This document shows, piece after piece, positions 36,101 through 47,152 of a stretch of 64,000 bases of DNA. The notes under the pieces were generated by a model that saw nothing but the letters and a program-made list of their open reading frames with translations, had not been told where the DNA came from and made no database searches. The stretch's first letter is position 1; each line of letters begins with the position of its first letter. The DNA comes from Apophysomyces variabilis (lineage: Eukaryota; Mucoromycota; Mucoromycetes; Mucorales; Mucoraceae), in assembly GCA_002749535.1 (NCBI GenBank), contig MZZL01000028.1, positions 1 through 64,000 of the forward strand. The letters are read 5' to 3'. The translations under genes were made by a program, and so were the position numbers.

Positions 36101-36371
36101 GTTCTATATATACTACCAGCATCAGGGAAACAGATGAATTCTTGCAGTTGTCCATTTCTATAAGAATGTGAATCAGCAAAGCAATCACTTTCCAGTGCTT
36201 TCCAGAACCACATCTGACAGGGGGGTCTTAAGGGTAGTTGATATTGATGGATTGACAAGCACAGCTGGACTGGTGCAAAGCCTTGATTTAAACAACCGCT
36301 TCCACATTGTTTAGCCTTATGGCAAGATGAACCAGACAGTCAACTTTGGAAACCCTGCTTCTTTAAGGTAG
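33123..36371 (+). pseudogene. Tnp2-type (CACTA) transposase, CACTA-2
   Basis: Exon 1 (33123-33266) encodes a small Cys/His finger (NTCKITF ... HHLKACFIKH) and is followed by a 60-bp intron. Then come an acidic region, the zinc motif YDVCPEGYVLYM ... CPHCSKARY, LYVDGFQPF (catalytic Asp block), IMHLVVLNFDPSE, MLQLGITPGSSAPKSIWSFL, LLLATDDIPVVASL with GCQQCLIRGEKT, HRLxTITQHYL-type blocks and a final GNPASLR. These are Transposase_21 features. Damage includes stops and frameshifts after 34340, 34867 and 35755. At several TGA codons of the CACTA-1 copies this protein has R or Q. Confidence 0.88.
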
Positions 36372-36949
36372 TCACTTTTTTTTTCTTCTATATTCCTATA
36401 TTTTTTGCTCTCTTTCCCCCTCTTGGGTCTCTTGTTTTGTTTCTCCTTGTTTACTTTTTTCATTTGCTGTCCTTTTCCTAACTCTCAAAAATTTCTATTT
36501 CTCTTCTTTGTTTTTCTTCACTGTATAGAATTTATAGATTAGACATTGCTTGAACATCTTTGTTTTATAAAACTTACTTTTGACAAAACTGCCCGTTATC
36601 ATTTTAAGTCCTAGTAATCAGTACGTTTGCTTTAACTACAGTTTGTCGACGTTATTGTTTTGGAGAATCTTATGCAGCACTGGTACACACGGCATGCCAA
36701 AGTCAACTATAGTCATCAGCTTATCAGTTATCTTTTGCAAAGGGTTACTACCAGTAGCTAGCCACTGACGTTGAGAGTATATGGTACCTGTAAGAGCAGA
36801 AGTGAGCCAAGTTTAGTTTTTACGCATGTCAAATCCAGATCAAAAAGGAAAAGAGTGATGCTTTCAACTAATTGAGTTGTCGCCTGTCATATGAATATGC
36901 AGTCTTCTGAATGACTTTGCAAACATTACTAAGGATCTCTAATATCAGT
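36372..36949. other. CACTA-2 3' flank without a gene
   Basis: A pyrimidine-rich stretch (36380-36520) follows the Tnp2 stop, as it does after the CACTA-1 copies, and may be the 3' untranslated region. No reading frame is supported. Confidence 0.45.
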
Positions 36950-37530
36950 GGAGTTCCACTACTTTAAGTGAGCACTTCCCTATTTTCAGTGAACTTTCAC
37001 TACTTTCAGTGGACCTTCCCTATTTTCAGTGAATCTTCCCTACTTTAAGTGTACCTTTCCCTACTTTCAGTGAACTTTCCCTACTTTAAGTGAACTTTCA
37101 CTACTTTAAGTGTACCTTTCCCTATTTTCAGTGAACTTTCACTACTTTAAGTGAACCTTTCCCTACTTTCAGTGAACTTTCACTACTTTAAGTGAACCTT
37201 TCCCTACTTTCAGTGAATCTTCCCTACTTTAAGTGAACCTTTCCCTATTTTCAGTAAATCTTCCCTACTTTAAGTGAACCTTTCCTTATTTTTAGTAAAC
37301 TTTCACTACTTTAAGTGAACCTTTCCCTACTTTCAGTGAATCTTCCCTACTTTAAGTGAACCTTTCCCTATTTTCAGTAAATCTTCCCTACTTTAAGTGA
37401 ACCTTTCCTTATTTTTAGTAAACTTTCACTACTTTAAGTGAACCTTTCTCTACTTTCAGTGGACTTTCACTGTTTTCAGTAGACTTTTACTACTTTCAGT
37501 GGACTTTCCCTACTTTAAGTGAATCTTGTT
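36950..37530. repeat. CACTA-2 right subterminal repeats
   Basis: About 580 bp are made almost entirely of TTTCCCTACTTTCAGTGAA and TTTCACTACTTTAAGTGAAC units, partly in a higher-order repeat of ~100 bp that is duplicated at about 37190-37440. Inverted, the core reads CACTKAAAGTAGKG, the same as on the left side. Confidence 0.9.
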
Positions 37531-37659
37531 ACTGTAGTGTTATCAACATCACATCATATGAAGACGTGCTTTTTTTTAGCGACTAATATAAATACTAGTA
37601 AGATTTGAAAGGTACGTATTTATTATCTCTTTTAACATCACTTTATTTTTTTATTAAAA

Positions 37660-38497
37660 ATGTCATCAACTACCAACAACAACCAAAGGTGAGAAAATGC
37701 AAACGCAAAATTGCATAGAATCTTAAGCAAGGTCATAGATGAGAAGCTTCCTAGTTTGGTTGAGGCATCAGTGCGCAAGGTTATATTGGAACAGCAGGTG
37801 GAGTCTTTGTCTATATTCAGTAGCCAGCAGTTTGGCAGCCAACAGTTCAGCATCTTAGGTGATATAAGTGTTCCAAACAATGCTCCTATGGCAATTATTT
37901 GTGGTGAAACTCCCCTTTCCCACTGGGTTCCCAAAGATATTTGGAATCAACCTATTCTGTTACAGTCTCACTTGCCTGTTGACTTGGATACATCCACTCT
38001 GCACTGGTTAGAAGTGAGGGATTACAAAAGACAGCAGGGAAAAAGCTCCATTCTTCGAAGTTTATAGTTTCTTATCTGCCATAAGCACCCTTGGTCGCCA
38101 GTATCATTCTTGCAATCCCAGTACCTGCATCTGGGACAGAAGGTGCAAACGGTGTTACAGCAACTAGAAGTGGTATGTGGTTTCTCAGTGACCACACACA
38201 GCTGGAGCAAGGTGCCAGATGAAAAGCGCAAAGCTGCTTATCTTACTATGGAGGCAATGGCGCTAGAGATGAGTATTCCTTTGGACCTTTGTGAGAACTA
38301 CTGGGGGACAGATTGTCTGATTAAGCGCAAATGGCAGAATGCTTATAATTAACGTAACAGGTAAGTAAATATGATGTCTTAATTACATGCTTATTGATAA
38401 ACATATGTTAGACTTTCTGCTCAAAGCAATGACTAACAGTAAAAGAGTCACTTGCTTATATTTCAGAACTATAAGGTTACAGGCAGCCACAGTTTAA
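37660..38497 (+). pseudogene. CACTA-1A partner gene (conserved, unknown function)
   Basis: It starts at 37660 (MSSTTNNN) and aligns with the better-kept copy at 47990-47153. Recognisable parts are KLPSLVEASVRKV, a Gln/Ser-rich stretch, DLDTSTLHWLE, HSWSKVPDEKRKAAY and ENYWGTDCLIKRKWQNAYN. A 106-bp GT-AG intron (38361-38466) precedes a short last exon. Damage: TGA where the other copy has CGA (37691-37693), a TAG after LRSL and a TAA in NAYN-x-RN. No known domain was recognised. Confidence 0.75.
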
Positions 38498-39739
38498 AAT
38501 AGGTTGCATTAGATATAAGAACTATTTAACCAATAAAAATCTGTGTCAAGATTGACTCAAAAAACTAAGTAAAAAGTTCCCACCATCGTTTTTTTTTCTT
38601 CTTTTGTTCTTCTTTTCATCTCTCCTAATACCAGTTAAAGTTTTTTTTTGGGGTGCAAGTCATTACTTTCCTTCATTCTACTCTAACATTGTTTGTATAG
38701 GTACTATTGTCTAATGAAGTACATGCTAACCTCTCTATACTACAGGCAATTAGTGTTGGCGCTAATGGGCATTCTATATAGTGCTTTTTGTCAGTCAATA
38801 GGTAATTTGTTTATTTCTTACAACGTCTTCTTACACCTCCTATAGTACACTCAACTATCACTATCACTTTTGCGCCTTATTCCAAACAAAACACTATACA
38901 GCTTCAGCTGTCGTATCCATAGCTATAATGGATACTCTCACTACTCCGATTATGTCTAAATAGGGAAGATGGACTTTAAACATGGACTTATATAATATGG
39001 GATTAAGCAATCTTAACTCAGTTCCTTAATACAATGAACAATGCTGAGCTTCTATGATCTGCTACGGAGAAGTCTCTCCATTATAGAAGGTAATTACAAA
39101 TCACTTAATACAAAGCACAGTCCATAATCACAGTCCTGTCCATCTAGACCCACAGACATTTTAGTATAAAAGAGTAATGTTTTTATTTGAATAAAGATCA
39201 TCCTACATTGAATCTCACGTATATTGCTTGTCTCTTTTTTCTCATCAGATAAAACATTACATCAGCACTCAAAATCAGTTTTACCAAGGTAATTGAGTTG
39301 CTTACTTCTTATTGCTGTGCTTATAATTGAAAGTTTAACACTCTCTTTTTTTAGTATACTAGTATAAAGCTTTGCACAGTAAACGGCATTGTCACTGCTT
39401 TATTGCTATTATACAGATAGTTTGGAATCTGTTCTCACTTTCATTACGGCTATAAGGTAAAGGATCCTTTTCATATAGTTTATAGTTACTCATCTTTTTG
39501 TATTTTATAAGGTCCTTGTGTTGCAGCTATCTATGAGGCTTACTTTGAAATTTTTTTTGGCTGACAACGTTAACTCTATTTATTAATCATTGTTCTCATT
39601 GTAAGGTTATTATCCTTGTTAAAATGTGTTTGCACATATTTTTCTTTTCTAGTCATGGTAAGTAAATGTAAACAAAAATATAGGACTAGTTTTTTTAGTA
39701 TAATTACATGGGTTCTTTTATCCAATAAAACGTACTTTA
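38498..39739. other. CACTA-1A right interior, no gene; contains a solo LTR
   Basis: It matches 46271-47152 of CACTA-1C (inverted) except for the LTR at 38909-39261. No reading frame is supported in either copy. Two poly-T runs of about 9 bases follow the partner gene. Confidence 0.5.
38909..39261 (+). repeat. Solo LTR in CACTA-1A, 353 bp
   Basis: It starts TGTCGTATCC and ends AACATTACA (TG...CA), with a perfect 5-bp duplication TCAGC on both sides (38904-38908 and 39262-39266). CACTA-1C shows the empty site CTTCAGCACTC. Inside are TATAATATG and AATAAAG motifs. It is unrelated to the gypsy LTR at 692-1012. No internal element remains. Confidence 0.92.
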
Positions 39740-40045
39740 CCATCACTACTTTATTACTACTTTACTACTACTATGAATTATAGTAATCACTACTTTTTAA
39801 CTACTTGATCGCTGTCTCAAAATTTAGTGGTTACTACTTTTTAACTACTTGATCGCTGTCTCAAAATTTAGTGGTTACTACTTTTTAACTACTTGATCGC
39901 TGTCTGAAATTGTAGTGGTTACTACTTTTCTACTACTTTATTATTGTAGTTGAATTTTAGTAGTTACTACTTTTTTACTACTTTATAAGTAACAGGGCAT
40001 CTTTAGTATTTACTAAAAGTAGTAAATGTTACTACTTTTAGTTGA
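39740..40045. repeat. CACTA-1A right subterminal repeats
   Basis: Units of GGTTACTACTTTTTAACTAC and TTGATCGCTGTCTCAAAATT repeat three times, followed by short ACTACTTT units. This is the same end as in CACTA-1C (45965-46270) and in the truncated copy at 9990-10316. Confidence 0.88.
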
Positions 40046-40061
40046 CCCTGTGGTCATAGTA

Positions 40062-41207
40062 GAAGAGGTTCAGGATCAAAAGCTGAAGTAGACGTGCACT
40101 GATCAATTTCATGAAGGATAAACAACAGCTGACGCCATATATTCACCAACTTTTTATCAAACTGGTGGAGAGACAGTGGAAACTCATTCAACACATAGTC
40201 AAGAATATGCACATCATCCAGGACAGGAGACAGTAGCAAATTTGATAGTGAACAAATGTGAGAAGAGAGGATAAAACATCTATCCATAAAATGTATGCAG
40301 TTAGCCCTTTTACTACTACATAAACAGGATACAGATGGAGTCGGCAGGAGCCAGGCAATATACCACTTGATCAGATAATAGCGTTCCTTAGTAGTGCATG
40401 AAAGTAACAAGGTAGGATCCTATCCAGGATATGGCAGAGCCCTCCTCACTGTAACAAACTCAGCGCGCTGTTGATCATAGATCTGCTGGAGCCTATCTAA
40501 GATCACACATTTGAGAGGGTCAGGTGATGGATTAGGACTATGCTAGAGTCGTCTGCTTGCATGCCAAAGAGGATTGGTGACAAGTTTCAAAGAGGCGTAG
40601 GGATTTTGGAAACCCTCTATCTATGGTATCATCACTTTCAGCAGGGTGGTGTATAGGAGAGAATAAGCACATTTTACAAATTTTGCTTGCAAAATCTGAA
40701 AACGTGCATACATCATAGGTAGGCTAGCAAGTGAAGCAACCTAGACCATACCAACTAGGCTAGCAGGGTTCTGCCAAAGACACATCCTCAGACAATGTCT
40801 TTGGGTATCATCCAGTGATTTCACTATATCTGCAGTCAAGTGGCAAATTGCCATGCCATACTCTATAATTGGACAAGCAAATATTTTATAGGCATGAAGA
40901 GCTGCAGTAAGACTGAATCCATACATATAAACGCCTGAATCTCTCAACAACTGCATTGCTGTGATTGCTTTGGTATTTGATTGCCACAGTAATAGGTCAT
41001 GATCCATACTGCCAGAAGAAAAAGGTATACTGAGGTAACAGAAACTTTTGCAGATAGGAAGAGCCTCATCATACAGCAAGAACTCATCCTCCTGTGACGC
41101 ATTAAGCACTTCACATTTGCTAGGACTCCATTGATAACCAAAAAGAACAGAATAGACCTCTGCAGCCTTCAACATTTTATGTATGTCAATGGGGCGACTC
41201 ACAAGAG
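40062..41207 (-). mobile_element. LINE-2, ORF2 C-terminal piece
   Basis: It continues LINE-2 from 22665 and matches 56990-58135 of LINE-3. Readable ORF2 parts include the CCHC-type knuckle region (CLCSSKRANCIHFMDRC), HILDYVLNEFPLSLHQFDKK and, near its 5' end, MLKAAEVYSVLFGYQWSPSKCEVLNASQ. Stops such as TAG in RRL-x-H are present. It meets hAT-3 at 41207; its last 117 bp recur on the other side of hAT-3. Confidence 0.87.
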
Positions 41208-44200
41208 TAGAGATCATCAAAAATCTGTGATCCATTTATCCGATCTGATCCATATCCATTAAAACCAGATACGGATCATTATATTCTCATCTGGATAGGA
41301 TCTGGATCAAAAAAGTGCAATCTGATCCAATCCATTTAATCCGTTTATAAAAACATAGTGCTTTTTACAGGTGGCCTCATTATTTTAGTCAGGTTGTTTA
41401 ACTATTAAACTAACTTTGTACATGTTGAAAGATATATAGTATGCTTGTTTTGTTAAGTATGAACGTTTATTTGAAAGAGAAGTGCATAAAGTGTTGTTCA
41501 TTCCTTATCATTGAATGCAAGATTACGAAAACATAGCTCATTAGATGTCCAAATTAGCGAAAAGCTGATGCCAGTAAAAAGGATTGCAGATTGCAATGAG
41601 CAAAAGAAAGGCAGTAATGTTAAAAAAAGAATAAGTATAGTTCTCCAGTACTTTGGCTTAAAGTGTTAAGATGTAGTTCAAGATAATGTTCTTTCTCAAA
41701 TGGCGTTGACTTTGGGTAATGCCCGTAAAAAGTTTGAATCTGTGAGATGGTTTTGAATGAAGGGAACAGTATGGCTATTATAAGATCTGAAATGCTGATG
41801 TTGGTGCGTAATGGGCAGAATGAAAAAGTGAGACGCGTGTGTCATTATAAAACGTTGAATATGATCTTTTTTTTCTTATTGAATACAGCCTTAATGCACT
41901 GCAACCAAATAAACACATCTGTCTTTTCACTGAAACTTTTTTTAAGAAGATTAAAGTCCTTGTTCAACAGGATTGACCATCATGCCGCAGTAAGAATGTT
42001 AAAGTGGAGTTTGATTCTGTTTATAAAGTACTTTGCAGGCTTATTAATGAAGTAACTGTCACAGTAAAGAAGTGCGGATGACTAATAAAATAACTGTCAC
42101 AACAAAAAAGACTTAGATTAAAAATCAAAACTATAGCAGAGCTCATATTACATCATTGCTTCTGCAGCCAGATTTGTCATTATTCTATTATAATCCTTTA
42201 ACTATCATAATGACTGCGGCAAGAAGGTATATAAACATGATTGATCAAAGTTCAAAAATGCTTTATTGAATCTCTATTCTCTTTTTACAACCTACCATCT
42301 TTTTCTTACCGATCACTATGCCATTTTCTATTGGAGAATCATCAAGTGCTGCAGGAAAACGATCATCTCAACATGCTCATGTAAGATAAAATCGCTGATA
42401 TCCATATCTAATATTGCATTAGGATCTGTCATCCTTTACCATGTCTGACACTGAGAATATAGACACCTTTCCTAGCCTGGAAAGAGAAGAGTTGCTAATG
42501 TCAATTGAAGCCGAAGGGAGCGTTGATACAGAATCACAAGATCAAACTTTGTCATCTGCTTAGTTGACGAAAAAGCAAAAATCAAACGCTAGCTGGGTGT
42601 TTGTCAATGGATGGGCAACTCATCAGCATATCAATGGAGTTAGATGGATTCTATGCAACTTTGTAAGCGCCAGAGGAACTAAATGTGGACGAAAATATAT
42701 CAATGGCAGTGGATCTACTGGTAACATTCTTAAGCATCTTGAATTGAAGCACAATATTACCAAAGATTCCCCCGCTGCCAACTCTGGTTCTCTGGTGCTT
42801 GGAATGGGCCCACTTGATGCCTTTCTTGGAAGTGGAAACAGGACAATACCAGATCGAGTATTTACTAAAGAAAAGTTCCATCAACTTTTACTGGCTGATA
42901 TTATATCTACTGCGTTTCCATATACCTCAGTTGAATGGAAAACGTTGCAAGACCTACTCCACTTTGCTCACCTTGCACCAGATATGATCAGCTTAAAGCT
43001 ACCAAGTGCATCAACCATTAGGCGTGACCTGGAGTGATCATATGAACAATATAAAAAAGAAGTTACTGATTTGCTTCAAAAGCAACTTTACCTATCGTAC
43101 ACTATGGATGGATGGACAAGTGATTTGCATGATGTGTTCCTTAGAATCACTGCACACTGGATCGATCAAAAGTGGCGACCTCATTCCATTATTATCAGGT
43201 TTGAACCACTTGATGGCCCTCATTCTGCAGTTAATATGGCTAAAACGATGATGACTATGTTGCAAAAATTCAAACTTGCATCAAAACCATTCTCCTTGAC
43301 AACGGATAATGCTTTCAACATGAAGGCACTTGCAAATGAACTGGAACAGATGGTCAGCTGCAATGTGTTCAAGGCGAAAGAAAATCATGTCATATGCATC
43401 AGACATATAATCAATCTGGCTGTACAGGCTATTCTTTGCAATGGTCTTGGAATAACAGCCCTGGAGAACATTGAAGGAAATGCCAAAGTTGATGATGAGG
43501 AAGGGGAAAAGAATGCAGTTGATGATGTTGGTAAGAGCGCATCCAAAAAGTAGGCGTCAATTGATGTTGATCATTTTTAGGCAGTATTGTTAATCATCTT
43601 CGTCATAGAATCATCAAAATCTATTCCTCTCCTCAGCGCCAAGCAGAATATAAGTGATATTGTAGCGCCAACAACTTGCAAGAAAAAGAGTTAATCCTGG
43701 ACGTAAAGACAAGATGGAATTCTACCTTGCAAATGCTGTGACAAGCATATAAACAGCAAGATGCTTACAACATTACATGCCGCGCCAACAAGGAGCTGTC
43801 TAAATTTGCACTGTCTTCTGAAGAGTGGTCAAGCGTCTATAAGCTACAGATATTGCTTTCAGGTTTTGACCAGTTCACTGCCTTGCTCTCTGCTTCAAAA
43901 TATCCATTGATTAACACCACTGTCCTTGTATACAACTGGCTTTTTGATCATATTGATAACTATCAAAAGGAGAAGGTTAAGGTAAACAAAAAAAAGAAAG
44001 ACAAGGGAACCTTATACTTACCGTTTATCATTCATTCTAGTCCTTTCCAGCCATTGCAATTGCTGCTGACAGTGGTTATAACAAGCTGAAGAAATACTAC
44101 AGTCAAACAATGGCTGCACTATATTCAGTTACTACTGCCTTAGATCTGCACGTGAAATACAAATGGTGGTCTGAAATCCAATGGCCATCCAATTGGATCA

Positions 44201-45295
44201 AAGAAGTGAAAGATGCCATTGAACAAACGTGGATGCAAGAATTCAAGCCAATGGCGGACAGAGCAGCAGCACGCCAACAGACTCCAGCACTGCAACTGTT
44301 CAGACCAAGAGCACCAAGGGATCAGTTGAATGATTACATTGCTGAACCAATTGCAGAAAAGGACACTGACGCTCTGCAGTACTGGAAAAGCCGCACTGTA
44401 CAATGGAAAGAGTTGTCACAAATGGCGTCTCAATACCTTGCTGTTCCAGCTTCATCAGTTCCCTCTGAGCGATGCTTTTCTTGTGTGAAGTTTTTCATTC
44501 CTTCTGAGCGCAATCGTTTGTTGCCAGAGTCTTTGAAACAATCCGTGTTATTAGATTCGTGGATGAAAGAACTGCAGTAGCTTTTTTTTAGACAGCAAAT
44601 AAAAAATGTATTTTTTCACAGTCTCAAACAGATTACATGTGCTTGCTTTTTAGTGCTTTTGCCTTTTCTCTGACTTTATAGCTTTTCTACTTATACAGTG
44701 CTTTAACCTGTCAGAACTTTTTTAATATTGGCATAACAACACTTCAGCTTTCCGCAATTTTTACATGCCCTAACTCACCCATTGCATTCTGCTTATATGG
44801 ACATTGCTGCTTCAACCTCCCAGGAAAAAACTTGAATCTGGCAGCCATTTGCTTTATAAATAAAACTTACAGATTTCATTACAACTGAGATTACCTTATC
44901 TATGTTTTATATCAGTTTCCATTTCTTTTGTTTAATATTTGCCCGCAGCTTAATTGCGATTCTGAACACAATCTAACTTTGACATTTCTCCTATACTATA
45001 ACCATTTGTGAATTTATTGCAATGAGCCCTTTCTTTTACCTGCTGCTTAACATAACAGTTTAAACACACTCTCGTACAATAAGTAATAGGGTTTGGCCTT
45101 TAGCTTCACTTTTGATCTTATATTTATCCAGACTGCGTCTATACTTGCCTTATTATTGGTTGATCCATTTAATTTGTAAATCTGATCCGTGATCTGTTTT
45201 TTGAAAGACGGATCATCTGTATCTGATCTGATTTAAAATGGATTGGATACAGATGAGGGTATGATCTGATCCATATCTGGTTTTGATGATCCCTA
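41208..45295 (+). mobile_element. hAT-3 DNA transposon inside LINE-2
   Basis: The ends are TAGAGATCATCAAAA and, inverted, TAGGGATCATCAAAA, closely related to hAT-1. Subterminal GATCCGTATC/GATCTGATCC motifs are on both sides. No 8-bp duplication is found; instead ~117 bp of LINE ORF2 is present on both flanks (about 41091-41207 and 45299-45413). It holds one transposase gene. Confidence 0.88.
42318..44580 (+). pseudogene. hAT transposase, BED finger type (hAT-3)
   Basis: Exon 1 (MPFSIGESSSAAGKRSS, 42318) is followed by a 42-bp intron (42381-42422). The protein has an acidic start, a KKQK basic stretch, a BED-like finger (C...GTKCGRKY ... HLELKH), DGWTSD, TDNAFNM and, in the last exon (44110-44580), KYPLI-type and VPSERCFSC blocks of the hAT dimerisation domain. 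TAG near 42563 (SSA-x-LTKK), TGA in DLE-x-SYEQY and a badly broken stretch at 43550-43850 show it is dead. The C-terminal 156 codons are intact. Confidence 0.88.
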
Positions 45296-45946
45296 CTCCT
45301 GTGATGCATTAAGCACTTCACATTTGCTAGGACTCCATCAATAACTGAAAAGAACAGAATGGACCTCTGCAGCCTTCAACATTCTATGTACATCAACAGG
45401 GTAACCCACAAGAGCCACATCATTAGCATACATAAAACAGTTGAGAGGCACGTAAGAGTAATCCAGAATGGGAGACCATCTTCTCACACCAGGAACGCCG
45501 GGGACAAAATAAGGATTATGTGGCTGCTGCATCTCATTAAACAATGAGATGGGATTACCACTCCTTATGAGAGAAGTAAAAGGAAAGTCGCGTCTGATAG
45601 TCCAATTGAGAGAACGGGTAGAAGGATCAACTGGCATGCACACCAAGTGTGGATGCAACAATATCAAGTGAAGTAGATGGGGTAATGTATTGATAAAGAT
45701 TGAATACAAGAAAGGAGAAAGAATAGATCCTTGCAACACACCTCGCTTAGGCGTAATAGCCCTAGACGAGTAGTTGGCCAAAATGACCCTTACCAGTATA
45801 TCCTTGAACATATTGCTGAGCAAATGAAGTAAATGCAGTGCAATGTAATGTCTCAATGTCTCCCAGATGATCACCCTGTTGACACTATCATAGGCCGCCT
45901 TGATATCCAAGAATGCAACTACTGGTAGTTTATCAACGTGAGAAAA
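45296..45946 (-). mobile_element. LINE-2, RT C-terminal piece
   Basis: It matches RT blocks of LINE-3: FLDIKAAYDSVNRVIIW, TPKRGVLQGSILSPFLYS and a motif that should read YADD but here reads YAND. Loss of this catalytic Asp (GAT to AAT) alone would kill the polymerase. The piece lies between hAT-3 and CACTA-1C; the end at 45296 overlaps in content with 41091-41207. Confidence 0.87.
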
Positions 45947-45964
45947 CACTATGACCACAGGGTC

Positions 45965-46270
45965 AACTAAAAGTAGTAACATTTACTACTTTTAGTAAAT
46001 ACTAAAGATGCCCTGTTAGTTATAAAGTAGTAAAAAAGTAGTAACTACTAAAATTCAACTACAATGATAAAGTAGTAGAAAAGTAGTAACCACTACAATT
46101 TCAGACAGCGATCAAGTAGTTAAAAAGTAGTAACCACTAAATTTTGAGACAGCGATCAAGTAGTTAAAAAGTAGTAACTACTAAATTTTCAGACAGCGAT
46201 CAAGTAGTTAAAAAGTAGTGATTACTATAATTCATAGTAGTAGTAAAGTAGTAATAAAGTAGTGATGGTA
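45965..46270. repeat. CACTA-1C left subterminal repeats
   Basis: AGTAGTTAAAAAGTAGTAAC and GACAGCGATCA units repeat three times between short AGTAGTAA units, as at the matching ends of the other two CACTA-1 copies. Confidence 0.88.
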
Positions 46271-47152
46271 AAGTACGTTTTATTGGATAAAAGAACCCAT
46301 GTAATTACACTAAAAAAACTAGTCCTATATTTTTGTTTACATTTACTTACCATGACCAGAAAAGAAAAATATGTGCAAACGCATTTTAACAAGGATAATA
46401 ACCTTACAATGAGAACAATGATTAATAAATATAGTTAACGTTGTTAGCCAAAAAAAATTTCAAAGTAAGCCTCATAGATAGCTGCAACACAAGGATCTTA
46501 TGAAATACAAAAAGATGAGTAACTATAAACTATATGAAAAGGATCCTTTACCTTATAGCCGTAATGAAAGTGAGAACAGATTCCAAGTCATCTGTACAAT
46601 AGCGATAAAGCAGTGACAATGCCGTTTACTGTGCAAAGCTTTATACTAGTATACTAAAAAAAGAGAGTGTTAAACTTTCAATTATAAGCACAGCAATAAG
46701 AAGTAAGCAACTCAATTACCTCGGTGAAACTGATTTTGAGTGCTGAAGCTGTACAGTGTTTTGTTTGGAATGAGGCGCAAAAGTGATAGTGATAGTTGAG
46801 TGTACTATAGGAGGTGTAAGAAGACGTTGTAAGAAATAAACAAATTACCTATTGACTGACAAAAAGCACTACATAGAATGCCCATTAGCGCCAACACTAA
46901 TTGCCTGTAGTATAGAGAGGTTAGCATGTACTTCGTTAGACAATAGTACCTATACAAACAATGTTAGAGTAGAATGAAGGAAAGTAATGACTTGCACCCC
47001 AAAAAAAAACTTTAACCGGTATTAGGAGAGACGAAAAGAAGAACAAAAGAAGAAAAAAAAACGATGGTGGGAACTTTTTACTTGGTTTTTTGAGTCGATC
47101 TTGACACAGATTTTTATTGGTTAAATAGTTCTTATATCTGACGCAACCTATT
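46271..47152. other. CACTA-1C left interior, no gene
   Basis: This AT-rich stretch matches 38498-39739 (inverted, without the LTR). No reading frame is supported in either copy, so it is probably the 3' region of the partner gene or structural DNA. Confidence 0.5.

Larger units (their letters stand above)
27456..37539 (+). mobile_element. CACTA-2 DNA transposon inserted in CACTA-1A
   Basis: The left end is CATTACAGTAACCAGG and the right end, inverted, CACTACAGTAACAAGA. A TTA duplication flanks it (27453-27455 and 37540-37542). CACTA-1C keeps the unfilled site (GATTATCAAC, read inverted near 48104-48113). It has long subterminal repeat arrays, a minus-strand partner gene and a plus-strand Tnp2 gene, and hosts a hAT-type MITE and a Merlin-like element. 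Total span is 10,084 bp. Confidence 0.93.
22666..40061 (-). mobile_element. CACTA-1A DNA transposon in LINE-2 ORF2, interrupted by CACTA-2
   Basis: The left end is CACTATGGTCACAGACC and the right end, inverted, TACTATGACCACAGGGTC. A 3-bp duplication GAA flanks it (22663-22665 and 40062-40064); LINE-3 shows the filled site as CCAGGAAGAGG. Without CACTA-2 (10,087 bp with its duplication) and a solo LTR (358 bp) it is about 6.95 kb, nearly the same as CACTA-1C (6,932 bp). It carries a minus-strand Tnp2 gene and a plus-strand partner gene, divergently arranged. Confidence 0.93.

Noticed and set aside
36950..37530. Regular short direct repeats resembling a CRISPR array (also 27475-27740 and 52640-52862)
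   Set aside because: Spacing is irregular, there are no unique spacers, and the arrays lie at CACTA ends in a eukaryotic setting.
40054..40410. Possible independent 118-codon gene
   Set aside because: It is the C-terminal part of LINE-2 ORF2 starting at an internal Met.
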